Positions 1 through 10,005 are shown, counted from the first letter of the stretch. The stretch is 64,000 bases of DNA from Dyadobacter sp. UC 10 (GCF_008369915.1 NZ_VSRN01000001.1:3654501-3718500); one strand, 5' to 3'. Numbers and translations are program-made. Notes: a model not told the origin generated them from the letters alone.

Positions 1-1
1 C

Positions 2-2632
2 CAGGCTATCCAGGCCAGGTACCAAATCGAATATGAGGTCGAAACCAGAAACCTCTCACGGTTCCTGGCGTTTTTAAATCCGGATATCTACATATCAAAG
101 GGCGCGAGGGCAGAAGGTGTTTTTAGAATGGATAACACCGCGATACTGACCATGAATGCGATTTCTGACACGTTGCGTTACGGGACAAATCAGTTTGTGA
201 ATTCAGAGTTGGATGTCACTACTTCCAAATTCGTTAACAATGCCGAGGTACTTGCATCCATATTGGTCACTTCCGATCAGCAGCAAATCAGTGTACTTGT
301 CCCTACCGAAAAACTCGAACTGGAAGGTACCTGGGATGAGGACCATATCGATTTCAACGGCGCGATTCGCCAGGTCAGGAGTACCAACAAGGCCAATCTG
401 GCGGGGGAAATCCGTTTTCTGGCAGCAGGGTTTGATGTTAATTTCAAAGATTCCAGGCTCAGTTTGCTGGAAGAACAGTGGACGGTTCCTTCGCAGAGCG
501 TAATTTCAATTGCCGGCAAAGAAATATCACTGTCTAATGTAGGTCTTGTAAGTGGTAAGCAGCGCATATTTTTAAACGGAAACGCCTCTGAGAATCCGGA
601 GAAAAGCATGTTGCTGGATATCAAAAATTTTCGTCTGGGTAGCCTTAACCCTGTTTTGAATACAAAACTTGCGGGTATTATGGACGGGACTGCCCGGGTC
701 AAGGACGTTTACAACAGTGTTATCCTGGATGCGAGTTTTAATATCGAAAGCTTAGGTTACGCGCAATACGAATTCGGTAATCTGTCGGGAACCGGGGATT
801 GGGACCAGATTACGAGTGAGTTGCAGGTAGACGCACAGCTGAGCAAGAATGCGCGGCGGGTGTTCAACCTGGTAGGATCTTATCGCCCCAAGCTGGCTGA
901 AAACACATTAAATCTGAAAGCGATTTTCAACCACATTGATTTTAAGGCACTCGAACCTTTTGCGGACGGGCTTGTATCGGATATCGGTGGCAGTGCGCAG
1001 GGAACTGTGACGATCAAAGGCAAGGTGGACTCGCCGGTGCTGGAAGGATCCCTGATGGTTGAACAGGGGCGGATGAAATTCGATTATTTACAATCGGTAT
1101 TTCATTTTAATGACAAGATTAATTTTACAGAAAGTGAAATAACGGTGAACAATATCGTCGTAACTGATGGTGACGGGAACACTGCGCTGGTACGCGGAGG
1201 TGTATTTCACGATAGCTTTAAATATTTTTCGCTGGGTTTCAATGCAGACCTCCGGAACTTTAAAATCCTGAATACGAATGCGAAAGACAACAGCATTTTT
1301 TATGGTACCGCCTATGTAACAGGTCCGGTGGCTGTTTTTGGGCCTATTAATAACCTGAATATCGAGGCGAATGTAAGTAGTAACAAGGGCACGAAAATAT
1401 ATATTCCCCTCGACGGAGCAACCGAGGTGGCTACCCAGGATTACATTCAGTTTGTGAGCAAATTGCCAGCCGTTGACAGTACAGCAACCACCAATTCCGA
1501 TTCAATCAGCCGTAGCCAGGTCGCAGGTGGGATTAAAATGGATTTCAACTTTAACCTAACCCCGGAGGCAACCTGCGAGATCATTTTCGACAGGCAGACC
1601 GGCGACATTTTGAGAGGAAACGGTTCCGGAAGGCTAAGTCTGAATATCGATACCCAGGGCGATTTTACCATGGCGGGGACATATGAAATTGAGCGTGGAG
1701 AATACAATTTCACGTTGCAAAATGTAATTAACAAGAAATTCAGTATCAAGCCGGGCAGCCGTATTGTGTGGTCGGGTGACCCTTACGGGGCTATTTTGGA
1801 TGTAAAAGCGGGTTATACCCAATTGGTTTCGCTTGCGGGCGTTTTGCCCAATACCAGTACTGTGGCTACAACCAATGATGCGCTTTCAAGGCGATATCCC
1901 GTAGAGGTGACGATTGGATTATCGGACAGGCTGATGGCGCCGCAGATCCGCTATGATCTCAAAATCCTCGATAATCCTTCTTTAAACACTTATCGCGGAC
2001 AACTGGAAGCTTTTCAGAACAAACTTAAATCCGATGAACAGGAACTGAGCCGGCAGGTGAGCAGCCTTTTGGTAGTGAACCAATTACTACCGGAAACCAG
2101 CCTCGCAACAGTGGGCAGCCAGAATTTTCTGGGCAGCAGCATTAGCGAACTGGTTTCTAACCAGATCAGCCGATGGGCATCGGGGATTAATGAAAACCTG
2201 GAAGTGGGTGTTTCGGGCCTGTCCCTGGATCAGAATGCATTGAATAACCTGCAACTGCGCTTTTCCTACCGCTTTTTAAATGACCGCTTCCGGGTAACCA
2301 GGGATGGAAGATTTACTTCCGGTGCCCAAAACCAAACAGGCGCCACTGCCTACGATGCAGCTAGCCTGCTGGGAGAATGGACGCTCGAATATTGGCTGAA
2401 CAGCAGAGGTTCGGTGCGGGTAAAAGCTTACAACAGGAACGTTCAAAACCCGCTCTCACTGAATAACACGGTCACAACCGGTGGTGTAAGCATGCAGTTT
2501 ACGCGCAGTTTCAATCGTTTCAATGTAATGCCTAAACCTTCGGTGACGATTCCGTATGTAGTCCCGGTCGATTCTTCCCGCCAGGATACTACGGGTAGAA
2601 AAATGATTTCAGAGAAGAATTCTACACGTTAG
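2..2632 (+). CDS. tamB: TamB-like translocation/assembly module protein (C-terminal part)
   Basis: The reading frame is open from the first bases of the window, so this gene is cut at its 5' end; 876 codons are visible. The protein is rich in alternating beta-strand segments and ends in the TamB/DUF490-type region. TamB proteins are AsmA-like beta-taco proteins anchored in the inner membrane that span the periplasm and help move lipids or outer-membrane proteins. The internal Met at base 128 is not a true start because the upstream codons continue the same type of sequence. After the last predicted strand there is a polar tail of about 25 residues. The last 11 bases overlap the 3' end of the convergent thioesterase gene. 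The family call is by overall sequence character and C-terminal similarity; I am fairly sure of the family but not of the substrate. Confidence 0.85.
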   Translation, partial: QAIQARYQIEYEVETRNLSRFLAFLNPDIYISKGARAEGVFRMDNTAILTMNAISDTLRYGTNQFVNSELDVTTSKFVNNAEVLASILVTSDQQQISVLVPTEKLELEGTWDEDHIDFNGAIRQVRSTNKANLAGEIRFLAAGFDVNFKDSRLSLLEEQWTVPSQSVISIAGKEISLSNVGLVSGKQRIFLNGNASENPEKSMLLDIKNFRLGSLNPVLNTKLAGIMDGTARVKDVYNSVILDASFNIESLGYAQYEFGNLSGTGDWDQITSELQVDAQLSKNARRVFNLVGSYRPKLAENTLNLKAIFNHIDFKALEPFADGLVSDIGGSAQGTVTIKGKVDSPVLEGSLMVEQGRMKFDYLQSVFHFNDKINFTESEITVNNIVVTDGDGNTALVRGGVFHDSFKYFSLGFNADLRNFKILNTNAKDNSIFYGTAYVTGPVAVFGPINNLNIEANVSSNKGTKIYIPLDGATEVATQDYIQFVSKLPAVDSTATTNSDSISRSQVAGGIKMDFNFNLTPEATCEIIFDRQTGDILRGNGSGRLSLNIDTQGDFTMAGTYEIERGEYNFTLQNVINKKFSIKPGSRIVWSGDPYGAILDVKAGYTQLVSLAGVLPNTSTVATTNDALSRRYPVEVTIGLSDRLMAPQIRYDLKILDNPSLNTYRGQLEAFQNKLKSDEQELSRQVSSLLVVNQLLPETSLATVGSQNFLGSSISELVSNQISRWASGINENLEVGVSGLSLDQNALNNLQLRFSYRFLNDRFRVTRDGRFTSGAQNQTGATAYDAASLLGEWTLEYWLNSRGSVRVKAYNRNVQNPLSLNNTVTTGGVSMQFTRSFNRFNVMPKPSVTIPYVVPVDSSRQDTTGRKMISEKNSTR

Positions 2633-3149
2633 CACCCGCCGACAAACCGTGTTTGATCGTGTGGATACGCTCATTAAACTGTAAAGCAGGGAAATCAATG
2701 CCCGGGACACAGGTTGCTTTCAGATAATCCATAACCTCCTGCGGATGCGGCACCCGTTTTCCGGTTTCAATGCTGATGTGCTTTGAAGTTGTCCAAAGCA
2801 TTGTTTTCAGTTCTGTTCTCAGATCGTTGGTCATGAAATATTCAGTCACCATCGTGTCTTCATTATAGTGTATCACACGGGAAGTAATCCGTACCCACTC
2901 GCTGATCAATGCCGGCCGCACGTAGGCGATCTGGTGCTGGTACACTACCCAGCTGGTTCTGAGCTGCCGGTACATCGCTTCATAACTGAATCCGTATAGC
3001 TTCGAAACCTGATCTTCACGTGCATTAAAGAAGTATTCAAAGTACTTGGAATTATTTAGATGCATGAGCGGGTCGCAATCCTGAAACCGGATAATTACGC
3101 GCGATTCCGCCTCAATAGGCATGTCAGATAAGTCGGTATTGAAAAGCAT
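2622..3149 (-). CDS. Acyl-CoA thioesterase, 4HBT hot-dog fold
   Basis: This 175-residue protein fits the 4-hydroxybenzoyl-CoA thioesterase-like hot-dog family. Near residue 25 it carries the segment DCDPLMHLNNSKYFEYF, which corresponds to the family's Asp-containing active-site loop and the start of the central helix. Members hydrolyse acyl-CoA thioesters in the cytoplasm; the substrate cannot be told from sequence. It is convergent with the TamB-like gene, and the two 3' ends overlap by 11 bases. A second in-frame Met at residue 10 (base 3122) is an alternative start. The next upstream gene on the same strand is a lipoprotein 30 bases away, so the two may be co-transcribed. Confidence 0.8.
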   Translation of the reverse strand: MLFNTDLSDMPIEAESRVIIRFQDCDPLMHLNNSKYFEYFFNAREDQVSKLYGFSYEAMYRQLRTSWVVYQHQIAYVRPALISEWVRITSRVIHYNEDTMVTEYFMTNDLRTELKTMLWTTSKHISIETGKRVPHPQEVMDYLKATCVPGIDFPALQFNERIHTIKHGLSAGANV

Positions 3150-3179
3150 TTTCTGATATTTTTTGTTAGCAAAAAACGG

Positions 3180-3575
3180 TCACTCTCCCCGGTACCTCAC
3201 AGCCAGCCCGCTCAGGATATATCCCTCTTTTTTGACACTTGTATAGTATTTGTAAGTCACATTTATCAGTGCGTCGGCACCGATTTTCTGTGCTTTGATG
3301 ACCAGTCTCGCTGTCAGGAGCTCCTTTGTTTTAGCATCGTTTCCCCGATACATCATTCTTTTGTCCTTTGTCTGCCGGTCAGTAAGTGTGTCTTCGCTGC
3401 TGATTTCCACCACGCCGATTTCGGAATAAGGCCTTTCGACCGGCTGATTTTCGTACAATACTTCAATGGGATATTTGGTATTGGTAGAGATGGGAATACC
3501 TCCGCCGGCGCAGCTGAGCAACAAGGCAGCCACGATGGTAATGAGGGCGTAATTGGGGATTTTATTAAATGTCAT
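3180..3575 (-). CDS. Small lipoprotein of unknown function
   Basis: This protein has 131 residues. The N-terminus has a hydrophobic stretch ending in LLLSC at residues 18-22, a lipobox with the acylated Cys at 22, followed by Gly residues. The mature part contains a segment (about residues 85-112) with the pattern ARLVIKAQKIGADALINV, which resembles the YbjQ/DUF4156-like theme in which a conserved GAD precedes beta strands. I would expect an outer- or inner-membrane anchored periplasmic protein of roughly 110 residues. It lies 30 bases upstream of the thioesterase on the same strand and is divergent from the M16 peptidase. No function is assigned. Confidence 0.75.
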   Translation of the reverse strand: MTFNKIPNYALITIVAALLLSCAGGGIPISTNTKYPIEVLYENQPVERPYSEIGVVEISSEDTLTDRQTKDKRMMYRGNDAKTKELLTARLVIKAQKIGADALINVTYKYYTSVKKEGYILSGLAVRYRGE

Positions 3576-3614
3576 TATACCTTAAACTGATTTTAAACCT
3601 ATACACATAAAGGT

Positions 3615-3632
3615 TTGCAAAATGTTGCAAAA
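3615..3632. repeat. Two 8-bp direct repeats, TTGCAAAA, 10-bp period
   Basis: TTGCAAAA occurs at 3615-3622 and again at 3625-3632, one helical turn apart, in the divergent intergenic region between the lipoprotein and the M16 peptidase. A TACCTTTT motif at 3641-3648 differs by one base from the Bacteroidota -7 element. The repeats could be a regulator site upstream of the peptidase gene, but this is speculation. Confidence 0.35.
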
Positions 3633-3723
3633 CCCGCCTATACCTTTTATCCGTAACCCGTTGTTTCAGGAATTATTCTGAAGTATTTTCAAGCATTGTA
3701 AATCTAATCCAATTCATTCTGAT

Positions 3724-6513
3724 ATGGTCATGAATTCTAAAAGAAAGATGGTCAGCGTGATGCTGGCTGCGCTGCTGTCTGTTCCGGCGCTGGCACAAAA
3801 CCTGCCGAAAGGGGTTACAAAAGTAACTTCGGTTGAGGGTATTACAGAATATAACCTGGAAAACGGCCTGAAAGTGCTGATGTTTCCCGATCCATCCAAG
3901 CCAACCATTACAGTCAATGTTACTTATCTGGTAGGTTCGCGTCACGAAGGTTATGGTGAAACGGGTATGGCGCATTTGCTGGAACATCTGGTATTCAAAG
4001 GCTCTCCCAAACACCCGAATATACCACAGGAACTTACCGAGCACGGAGCCCGGCCAAACGGAACTACCTGGTACGACCGCACCAACTATTTCGAAACTTT
4101 TTCGGCTACCGAAGAAAACCTGAAATGGGCGCTAGACCTGGAATCAGACAGAATGGTGAATTCTTTTATTGCTAAAAAAGACCTTGACAGTGAATTCAGC
4201 GTAGTCAGGAATGAATTTGAATCCGGCGAAAACAGCCCTTTTGACGTGTTGATGGAGCGGGTAATATCGGGAGCCTATCTGTGGCACAACTACGGAAAAT
4301 CGACGATTGGAAACCGGTCTGACATTGAGCGCGTACCTATTGAAAATTTACAGGCATTTTATAAAAAATACTACCAGCCGGACAATGCCGTCGTGACGGT
4401 GGCGGGAAAGATAGACGAGGCGAAAACAATTGCGATGGTCAATGAGTATTTTGGTAAAATACCGAAACCGACGCGGGTGCTCCCAAAATCCTACACTGTG
4501 GAGCCTGTTCAGGACGGGGAGCGTTTTGTGGAACTGAAGCGTACTGGTGATGTGCAGTTTCTGATGGCATTGTATCATATCATGCCTGGCTCACACGCCG
4601 ATTATCCTGCGATGGAGGTATTGACCGAGTTGCTCACCACCGAGCCAAACGGAAGACTTTACAGAAACCTCGTCAACACCAAAAAAGCATCTTCCCAATT
4701 TGGGTACAGTTTCCAATTGTATGATCCGGGCTTTGTTCTTTTTGGCGCGGAGATATTGAAAGAAAAATCGCTGGACGAAGCGAAACAGGCACTCGTGGCC
4801 ACGCTGGATTCTGCTGCGATCCTGAAACCTTCGGCTGAGGATGTGGAACGCGCCAAAACGACCATCCTGAAAAACTGGGACCTGGAATTCAGGAACTCGG
4901 AGCGCGTGGGGCTTAGTATCAGCGAATCTATTGCGACTGGCGACTGGCGGCTTGCATTTCTTTTCCGCGATAACATTCGTAAGGTGACGCCGGAAGATGT
5001 TGCCAGGGTGGGTAAAGATTATTTTAAACCTTCCAACCGCACGCTGGGTACATTCATTCCCGACGCCAAACCGGTTCGGGCTGAAATCCCGGAAGCTCCA
5101 AATGTGCAGGAACTGGTAAAAAATTACAAAGGCGAGGCGGTAGTAGCAGAGGGAGAAGCATTTGATCCGTCCCCAGCCAATGTGGAATCGCGCACGGCGA
5201 GGACCGAAAAGCCGAATGTGATTGAAACAGCCTATTTGCCAAAGAAAACCAGGGGTAATGTAGTGGCGGCGCGGGTTACGCTTCGTTACGGGGATGAGAA
5301 AAGCCTGGCTAATAAAGCGACGATCTCTGACCTGACTGGTTCAATGCTAGACAAAGGAACGAAAACCAAGACACGTCAGCAGGTTAAAGATGAATTCGAC
5401 AAACTGAAAGCCAGGGTGAGTTTTTTCGGAGCCGGCAACCAGGCAGGAGCTAATATTGAAACAACAAAGGAAAATTTGCCAGCTGTATTGAAACTGGTAG
5501 CTGAAGTATTAAAAACGCCGGCATTCGATGAAGGTGAATTTGAAAAACTGAAACAGGAAGAACTGGCCGGCATTGAATCACAGCGCAGTGAGCCACAGAT
5601 GATCGCATTTAACCAATATCGCCGGATTACAAACCCCTATCCAAAAAGCGACATCCGCTATGTAGGTACGTTCGACGAGGATGTGGAGAGCATTAAAGCG
5701 ACTACGATCGACGAGATCCGGGCATTCCACAAAGATTTTTACGGTTCAAATAATGCGTCTGCAACCATAGTCGGCGACTTTGACAAAGCCGAGGCAGAGA
5801 AAATTATCAATACTGAATTTGGCAGCTGGAAAAGCGCGAAACCATTTACACGGATCGCCTCGCCGTACCAGCCTGTAAAAGCCGAAAATAAAGCTTTGGA
5901 AACGCCAGATAAAGCAAATGCAATGTTCGTAGCCGGAATGGGAATGCCTTTGCAAGATACCGATCCCGACTACCCCGCGCTGATTATGGGTAACTATATG
6001 CTGGGCGGCGGCTTCCTGAACTCGCGACTTGCAACGCGTATCAGGCAGAAGGACGGGCTGAGTTATGGCGTAGGTTCGCAATTCTCGGCAAGCTCGCTCG
6101 ACAAGAGCGGTACTTTTATGTCGTATGCAATCTATGCACCTGAAAACGCACAAAAACTGGAAGCAGCTTTCAAAGAGGAGATTGAAAAAGCATTGAAAGA
6201 CGGGTTTACAGCAGAGGAATTGAAGGCGGCAAAATCGGGCTATTTGCAATCGCGGCAGGTGGCGAGGTCGCAGGACGCGTCGCTGGCTGGTACTTTGACC
6301 AATAACCTTTACCTTAATCGTACCATGCAGTGGGATGCTGATTTTGAGAAAAAGATCGAGGCACTAACTCCCGAACAGATCAAATCGGCATTTAACAAAC
6401 ACATTGATTACAATAAGCTCGTGATCATCGAAGCGGGGGATTTTGAAAAGTCTAAAAAAGGCGCTGCTGCTACTGGCGCGCCTGCCCAGCTGGGGGGGAG
6501 TGAGAAAAAATAA
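3724..6513 (+). CDS. M16 family zinc metallopeptidase, two-domain, secreted
   Basis: This 929-residue protein starts with a signal peptide (about residues 1-25, ending ALAQ). The zinc motif HxxEH is at residues 84-88 (HLLEH), and the third zinc ligand is probably the Glu in NEFES around residue 164. A second M16 (peptidase M16C/insulinase C-terminal) half follows, from about residue 500, and lacks HxxEH, as is usual for these tandem-domain proteins, in which the C-terminal half closes the chamber. The protein probably degrades peptides in the periplasm. The first codon could also be the ATG at 3730 (MVM start). It ends 16 bases before a strong hairpin terminator. This is a confident family call; the substrate is unknown. 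Confidence 0.93.
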   Translation: MVMNSKRKMVSVMLAALLSVPALAQNLPKGVTKVTSVEGITEYNLENGLKVLMFPDPSKPTITVNVTYLVGSRHEGYGETGMAHLLEHLVFKGSPKHPNIPQELTEHGARPNGTTWYDRTNYFETFSATEENLKWALDLESDRMVNSFIAKKDLDSEFSVVRNEFESGENSPFDVLMERVISGAYLWHNYGKSTIGNRSDIERVPIENLQAFYKKYYQPDNAVVTVAGKIDEAKTIAMVNEYFGKIPKPTRVLPKSYTVEPVQDGERFVELKRTGDVQFLMALYHIMPGSHADYPAMEVLTELLTTEPNGRLYRNLVNTKKASSQFGYSFQLYDPGFVLFGAEILKEKSLDEAKQALVATLDSAAILKPSAEDVERAKTTILKNWDLEFRNSERVGLSISESIATGDWRLAFLFRDNIRKVTPEDVARVGKDYFKPSNRTLGTFIPDAKPVRAEIPEAPNVQELVKNYKGEAVVAEGEAFDPSPANVESRTARTEKPNVIETAYLPKKTRGNVVAARVTLRYGDEKSLANKATISDLTGSMLDKGTKTKTRQQVKDEFDKLKARVSFFGAGNQAGANIETTKENLPAVLKLVAEVLKTPAFDEGEFEKLKQEELAGIESQRSEPQMIAFNQYRRITNPYPKSDIRYVGTFDEDVESIKATTIDEIRAFHKDFYGSNNASATIVGDFDKAEAEKIINTEFGSWKSAKPFTRIASPYQPVKAENKALETPDKANAMFVAGMGMPLQDTDPDYPALIMGNYMLGGGFLNSRLATRIRQKDGLSYGVGSQFSASSLDKSGTFMSYAIYAPENAQKLEAAFKEEIEKALKDGFTAEELKAAKSGYLQSRQVARSQDASLAGTLTNNLYLNRTMQWDADFEKKIEALTPEQIKSAFNKHIDYNKLVIIEAGDFEKSKKGAAATGAPAQLGGSEKK

Positions 6514-6529
6514 GGGTATTTAAACAGAA

Positions 6530-6564
6530 CAGAAAACCGGTTGCAAATTGCGCCGGTTTTTCTG
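6530..6564 (+). terminator. Intrinsic terminator after the M16 peptidase
   Basis: CAGAAAACCGG at 6530-6540 pairs with CCGGTTTTTCTG at 6553-6564, with one bulged base. It lies between the M16 stop codon and the phosphatase promoter. Confidence 0.7.
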
Positions 6565-6584
6565 CTTTACAAGGCATACATTTC

Positions 6585-6592
6585 TAACTTTG
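6585..6592 (+). promoter_or_regulatory. Bacteroidota-type -7 element for the phosphatase pair
   Basis: TAACTTTG matches the TAnnTTTG consensus exactly and sits 34 bases before the first ATG of the phosphatase gene, just after the upstream terminator. There is no clear TTTG at -33; TCTG ends 20 bases upstream. Confidence 0.5.
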
Positions 6593-6626
6593 CCAAATCT
6601 TCTTTAAATCTATCAGTACGAAAGAA

Positions 6627-8303
6627 ATGCTCATGAAACATATTTCATCCCTTGTTTTCGCTTTGTTACTTGCGGGAATATGTCATTTTCCGGCCAGCAG
6701 CCAGACCAAAGCAAAAGCCGCAGCCCCGGCAACCAAACTTGCGCGCCCGAAACTGGTTGTAGGCATGATGGTCGACCAGATGCGTTACGATTATTTGTAC
6801 CGCTACTACGATAAATACAGGGAAGGCGGCCTTAAAAGGTTGATGAACGAGGGTTTTAATTGCCGGAACAACCATTACCAGTATGCGCTTACCGTGACTG
6901 CAGCGGGGCATTCTGCGGTTTACACAGGCTCACTGCCGGCGATCAATGGGATTATAGGGAATGAATGGTACGACAAAGCATTGAAAAAAGGAGTGTATTG
7001 CACCGAAGACAATACGGTCGCCACAGTTGGCAGCAGTAACGTGACCGTAGGGAAAATGTCGCCGCGCAACTTATTAGTAAGTACAGTCACCGACCAATTG
7101 CGTATTGCTACCAATTTTCGCTCGAAAACGATTGGTGTGGCAATCAAAGACCGGGCGTCGATTTTACCGGCCGGGCACGCGGCGAGCGGAGCTTATTGGT
7201 TCGATTCCAAGACGGGCAATTTCGTCACGAGTACCTATTATATGGAATCCCTTCCAACGTGGGTGACTGATTATAATAACCTGAAAAAGCCTGCGGAATA
7301 TGCGGGGAAGGGTTGGAATACCTTGTTTCCGATTGATCAATATACCCAAAGCAGCAAGGATGATGCGATTTGGGAAGGCAAGCTTAGTTCCAATGACAAA
7401 ACTACTTTTCCGCATGATCTTGTGGGGAACGCGGGCGATGCATTCGGGCCTGTGATCACTTCTCCGTGGGGCAATACTTTAACCAAGGAAATGGCGGTTG
7501 CGGCGATCAAAGGAGAAAATCTGGGAAAGGGCGCGGATACTGATTTTTTGGCTGTGAGCTTTTCAACACCCGATCGCATTGGCCACACTTTCGGGCCTAA
7601 TTCAGTGGAGCAGGAAGATAACTATATCAAGCTCGATCAGGAATTTGCTGATTTCTTCAATTTTCTGGACACCTGGGCGGGCAAGGGAAATTATACCGTT
7701 TTTCTGACGGCAGATCACGGTGCGGCAGATGTACCCGGTTTCTGGCAGGACCACAAATTACCCGCCGGCACCATGACCGGGACTGTATTAACCCGCGCTA
7801 TTGTAAAATCTTTGAATGATGCTTTTGGCGAAGCAGAGTACATTTCGGGTTTTGAAAACTATCAGATCTATTTTGATAACAAGGTACTGAAAGAGAGAAA
7901 GGTTACAGTTGCCGATGCTTATCGGGTTATCCGTGAAGCGGTATTGGCAGTGAATGGAGTTGCTGACCTAATCAACCTGACAGAGATAGGGAAAGCCCCT
8001 CTGAACTCCTACCAAGTGGAACTGTATAAGAACAATATCAATGCAAGAAGGAGCGGAGATTTGCAGCTGATTATGCAGCCAGGCTGGTTTGCCTCCACAT
8101 TTGCCACCGGCACCGACCACGGTACTCCTTACAACTACGATACGCACGTTCCATTTTTGCTTTACGGCTGGGGTGTGAATAAAGGCGAGACACTTCGCAG
8201 AACCACGATTGCCGATATAGCGCCCACAATCGCCGCCTTGCTGCATATTCTGCCTCCGAGCGGAAATGTAGGTAACCCGGTTGAGGAAGCTTTGAAAAAG
8301 TAG
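6627..8303 (+). CDS. pafA: PafA-type alkaline phosphatase, first of a tandem pair
   Basis: This 558-residue secreted protein has a signal peptide ending near residue 26 (ASSQ). It belongs to the alkaline phosphatase superfamily, and the residues known from Elizabethkingia PafA line up at a constant offset of 12: D50 (metal), T91 (nucleophile, in TVTAAGH), N112, K174 and R176 (KDR), then DRIGH and DHG metal ligands and a C-terminal GTDHGTPYN His. The Lys/Arg pair is the phosphate-monoester signature that separates PafA from the phosphodiesterase NPP relatives. It probably releases phosphate from a wide range of monoesters in the periplasm. ATG at 6633 is an alternative start. A close paralogue follows after 54 bases. 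Confidence 0.93.
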   Translation: MLMKHISSLVFALLLAGICHFPASSQTKAKAAAPATKLARPKLVVGMMVDQMRYDYLYRYYDKYREGGLKRLMNEGFNCRNNHYQYALTVTAAGHSAVYTGSLPAINGIIGNEWYDKALKKGVYCTEDNTVATVGSSNVTVGKMSPRNLLVSTVTDQLRIATNFRSKTIGVAIKDRASILPAGHAASGAYWFDSKTGNFVTSTYYMESLPTWVTDYNNLKKPAEYAGKGWNTLFPIDQYTQSSKDDAIWEGKLSSNDKTTFPHDLVGNAGDAFGPVITSPWGNTLTKEMAVAAIKGENLGKGADTDFLAVSFSTPDRIGHTFGPNSVEQEDNYIKLDQEFADFFNFLDTWAGKGNYTVFLTADHGAADVPGFWQDHKLPAGTMTGTVLTRAIVKSLNDAFGEAEYISGFENYQIYFDNKVLKERKVTVADAYRVIREAVLAVNGVADLINLTEIGKAPLNSYQVELYKNNINARRSGDLQLIMQPGWFASTFATGTDHGTPYNYDTHVPFLLYGWGVNKGETLRRTTIADIAPTIAALLHILPPSGNVGNPVEEALKK

Positions 8304-8357
8304 AACTGCATTGCCGGAGATCTTTTGAATACCATTTTAAATCTAAATCCTTTAAGT

Positions 8358-10001
8358 GTGAAAAAAATTATCCTTTGCCTGCTGGTAGCCTTTGCTGCAA
8401 ATGCGCAAACAAAGAAAGCGGCAACTAAACCGGGCACGATCGCCCGCCCGAAACTCGTAGTGGGGATCGTGGTCGACCAGATGCGTTACGATTACCTGTA
8501 CCGATATTACGATTCTTATACGGAGGGCGGTTTTAAGCGGATGATGAATGAGGGATTCAATTGCAGAAATAACCATTATCCCTACGCGCTGACTGTTACC
8601 GCAGCCGGTCATGCTTCTGTGTATACCGGCTCTGTTCCGGCAATAAACGGGATTGTGGGTAATGAATGGTTTGATCCTATTGCAAAGCAGGAGGTTTATT
8701 GTGTGGAAGATAGTACTGTAAAAACAGTGGGCAGTACGACGGGTAGCGTTGGTAAAATGTCGCCTAAGAATCTGCTAACCAGCACCGTTACCGATCAATT
8801 GCGCATTGCAACCAACTTCCGCTCCAAAACGGTAGGTGTCGCAATCAAGGACAGAGGCTCTATTCTGCCTGCCGGGCACACTGCCAATGCTGCTTACTGG
8901 TTTGATTCTAAAACGGGAAACTGGGTGAGCAGTACCTTTTATATGGACGATCTCCCGCAATGGGCGAAGGATTACAATGCGAAGAAAATGCCTTCTGAAT
9001 ACCTGAAAAAGGGCTGGGACCTGCTTTTGTCGGCGGATAGTTATGGACAAAGTTCGCCGGACGATGTGGCTTGGGAAGGTAAGTTGCCGGGGGCTAAAAG
9101 GCCTGTGTTTCCGTACGAATTGGCCGGGTATGCGGGTGATGCATTTGGTGTTGTGGCAGATACACCCTGGGGTAATACCATCACCAAGGAAATGGCCATT
9201 GAGGCTGTGAAAGGTGAAAAGTTGGGAAAAGGTGCTGAGACGGATTTTCTGGCGATCAGCTTTTCTTCGCCCGACAAGATTGGTCACAGGGTAGGACCTA
9301 ATTCAATAGAGCAGCAGGATGATTATATCCGGCTCGACCGCGAGCTGGCCGATCTGTTCAATTTCCTCGACGGTTACGTTGGTAAAGGGCAATATACCGT
9401 ATTCCTTACAGCCGATCATGGGGTGGTAGACGTCCCGGGTTTCGCAGCTGAGCATAAATTGCCATCCGGGCTTGTGGATAGAAAAGTCCTGACCAAAACC
9501 GTCACCGAGGCGTTGAATGAAGCATTTGGGAAAGAAAAGTATATTGTAAGCACGGATAATAATCAGCTTTACCTGGATCATGTATTGTTGAAAAACAAAA
9601 AACTTACTGTGGCAGATATTGCGCGGGTCGTGAGAGAATCAGCGCTGACTGTCCCGGGAATTGCTGACGTGATCGATCTGACTGATATGGGAAATGCGCC
9701 ACTGAATACTTATCAGCTCGAACTTTACAAAAATAATGTGAATGCAAAAAGGAGTGGAGATATTCAGGTACTTGCACAGCCCGGCTGGTTTTACGGAACA
9801 TTTACCGGTACCTCGCACGGAACACCGTATAACTATGATACCCACGTCCCCTTCGTGCTTTTTGGTTGGGGTGTAAATAAAGGCGAAACCTTAAAGCGGA
9901 CTTATATTTCAGATATTGCCCCTACTATCGCTGCATTACTGCATATTCTGCCCGGAAGCGGGAATGTTGGGAATGCGGTGGAGGAGGCGTTGAAGAAGTG
10001 A
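8358..10001 (+). CDS. pafA: PafA-type alkaline phosphatase, second of a tandem pair
   Basis: This is a close paralogue of the upstream gene, similar over its whole length with no large indel. I chose the GTG at 8358 because it gives a compact signal peptide (KK, then a hydrophobic core ending NAQ at about residue 17); an in-frame TTG at 8325 would add 11 polar residues. With that start the catalytic set is D40, T81, N102, K164 and R166, all conserved relative to PafA. Secretion and activity are therefore expected to match the first copy. The 54-base gap has no visible promoter, so the pair is probably co-transcribed. The gene ends five bases before a long inverted repeat. Confidence 0.92.
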   Translation: MKKIILCLLVAFAANAQTKKAATKPGTIARPKLVVGIVVDQMRYDYLYRYYDSYTEGGFKRMMNEGFNCRNNHYPYALTVTAAGHASVYTGSVPAINGIVGNEWFDPIAKQEVYCVEDSTVKTVGSTTGSVGKMSPKNLLTSTVTDQLRIATNFRSKTVGVAIKDRGSILPAGHTANAAYWFDSKTGNWVSSTFYMDDLPQWAKDYNAKKMPSEYLKKGWDLLLSADSYGQSSPDDVAWEGKLPGAKRPVFPYELAGYAGDAFGVVADTPWGNTITKEMAIEAVKGEKLGKGAETDFLAISFSSPDKIGHRVGPNSIEQQDDYIRLDRELADLFNFLDGYVGKGQYTVFLTADHGVVDVPGFAAEHKLPSGLVDRKVLTKTVTEALNEAFGKEKYIVSTDNNQLYLDHVLLKNKKLTVADIARVVRESALTVPGIADVIDLTDMGNAPLNTYQLELYKNNVNAKRSGDIQVLAQPGWFYGTFTGTSHGTPYNYDTHVPFVLFGWGVNKGETLKRTYISDIAPTIAALLHILPGSGNVGNAVEEALKK

Positions 10002-10005
10002 GGGT

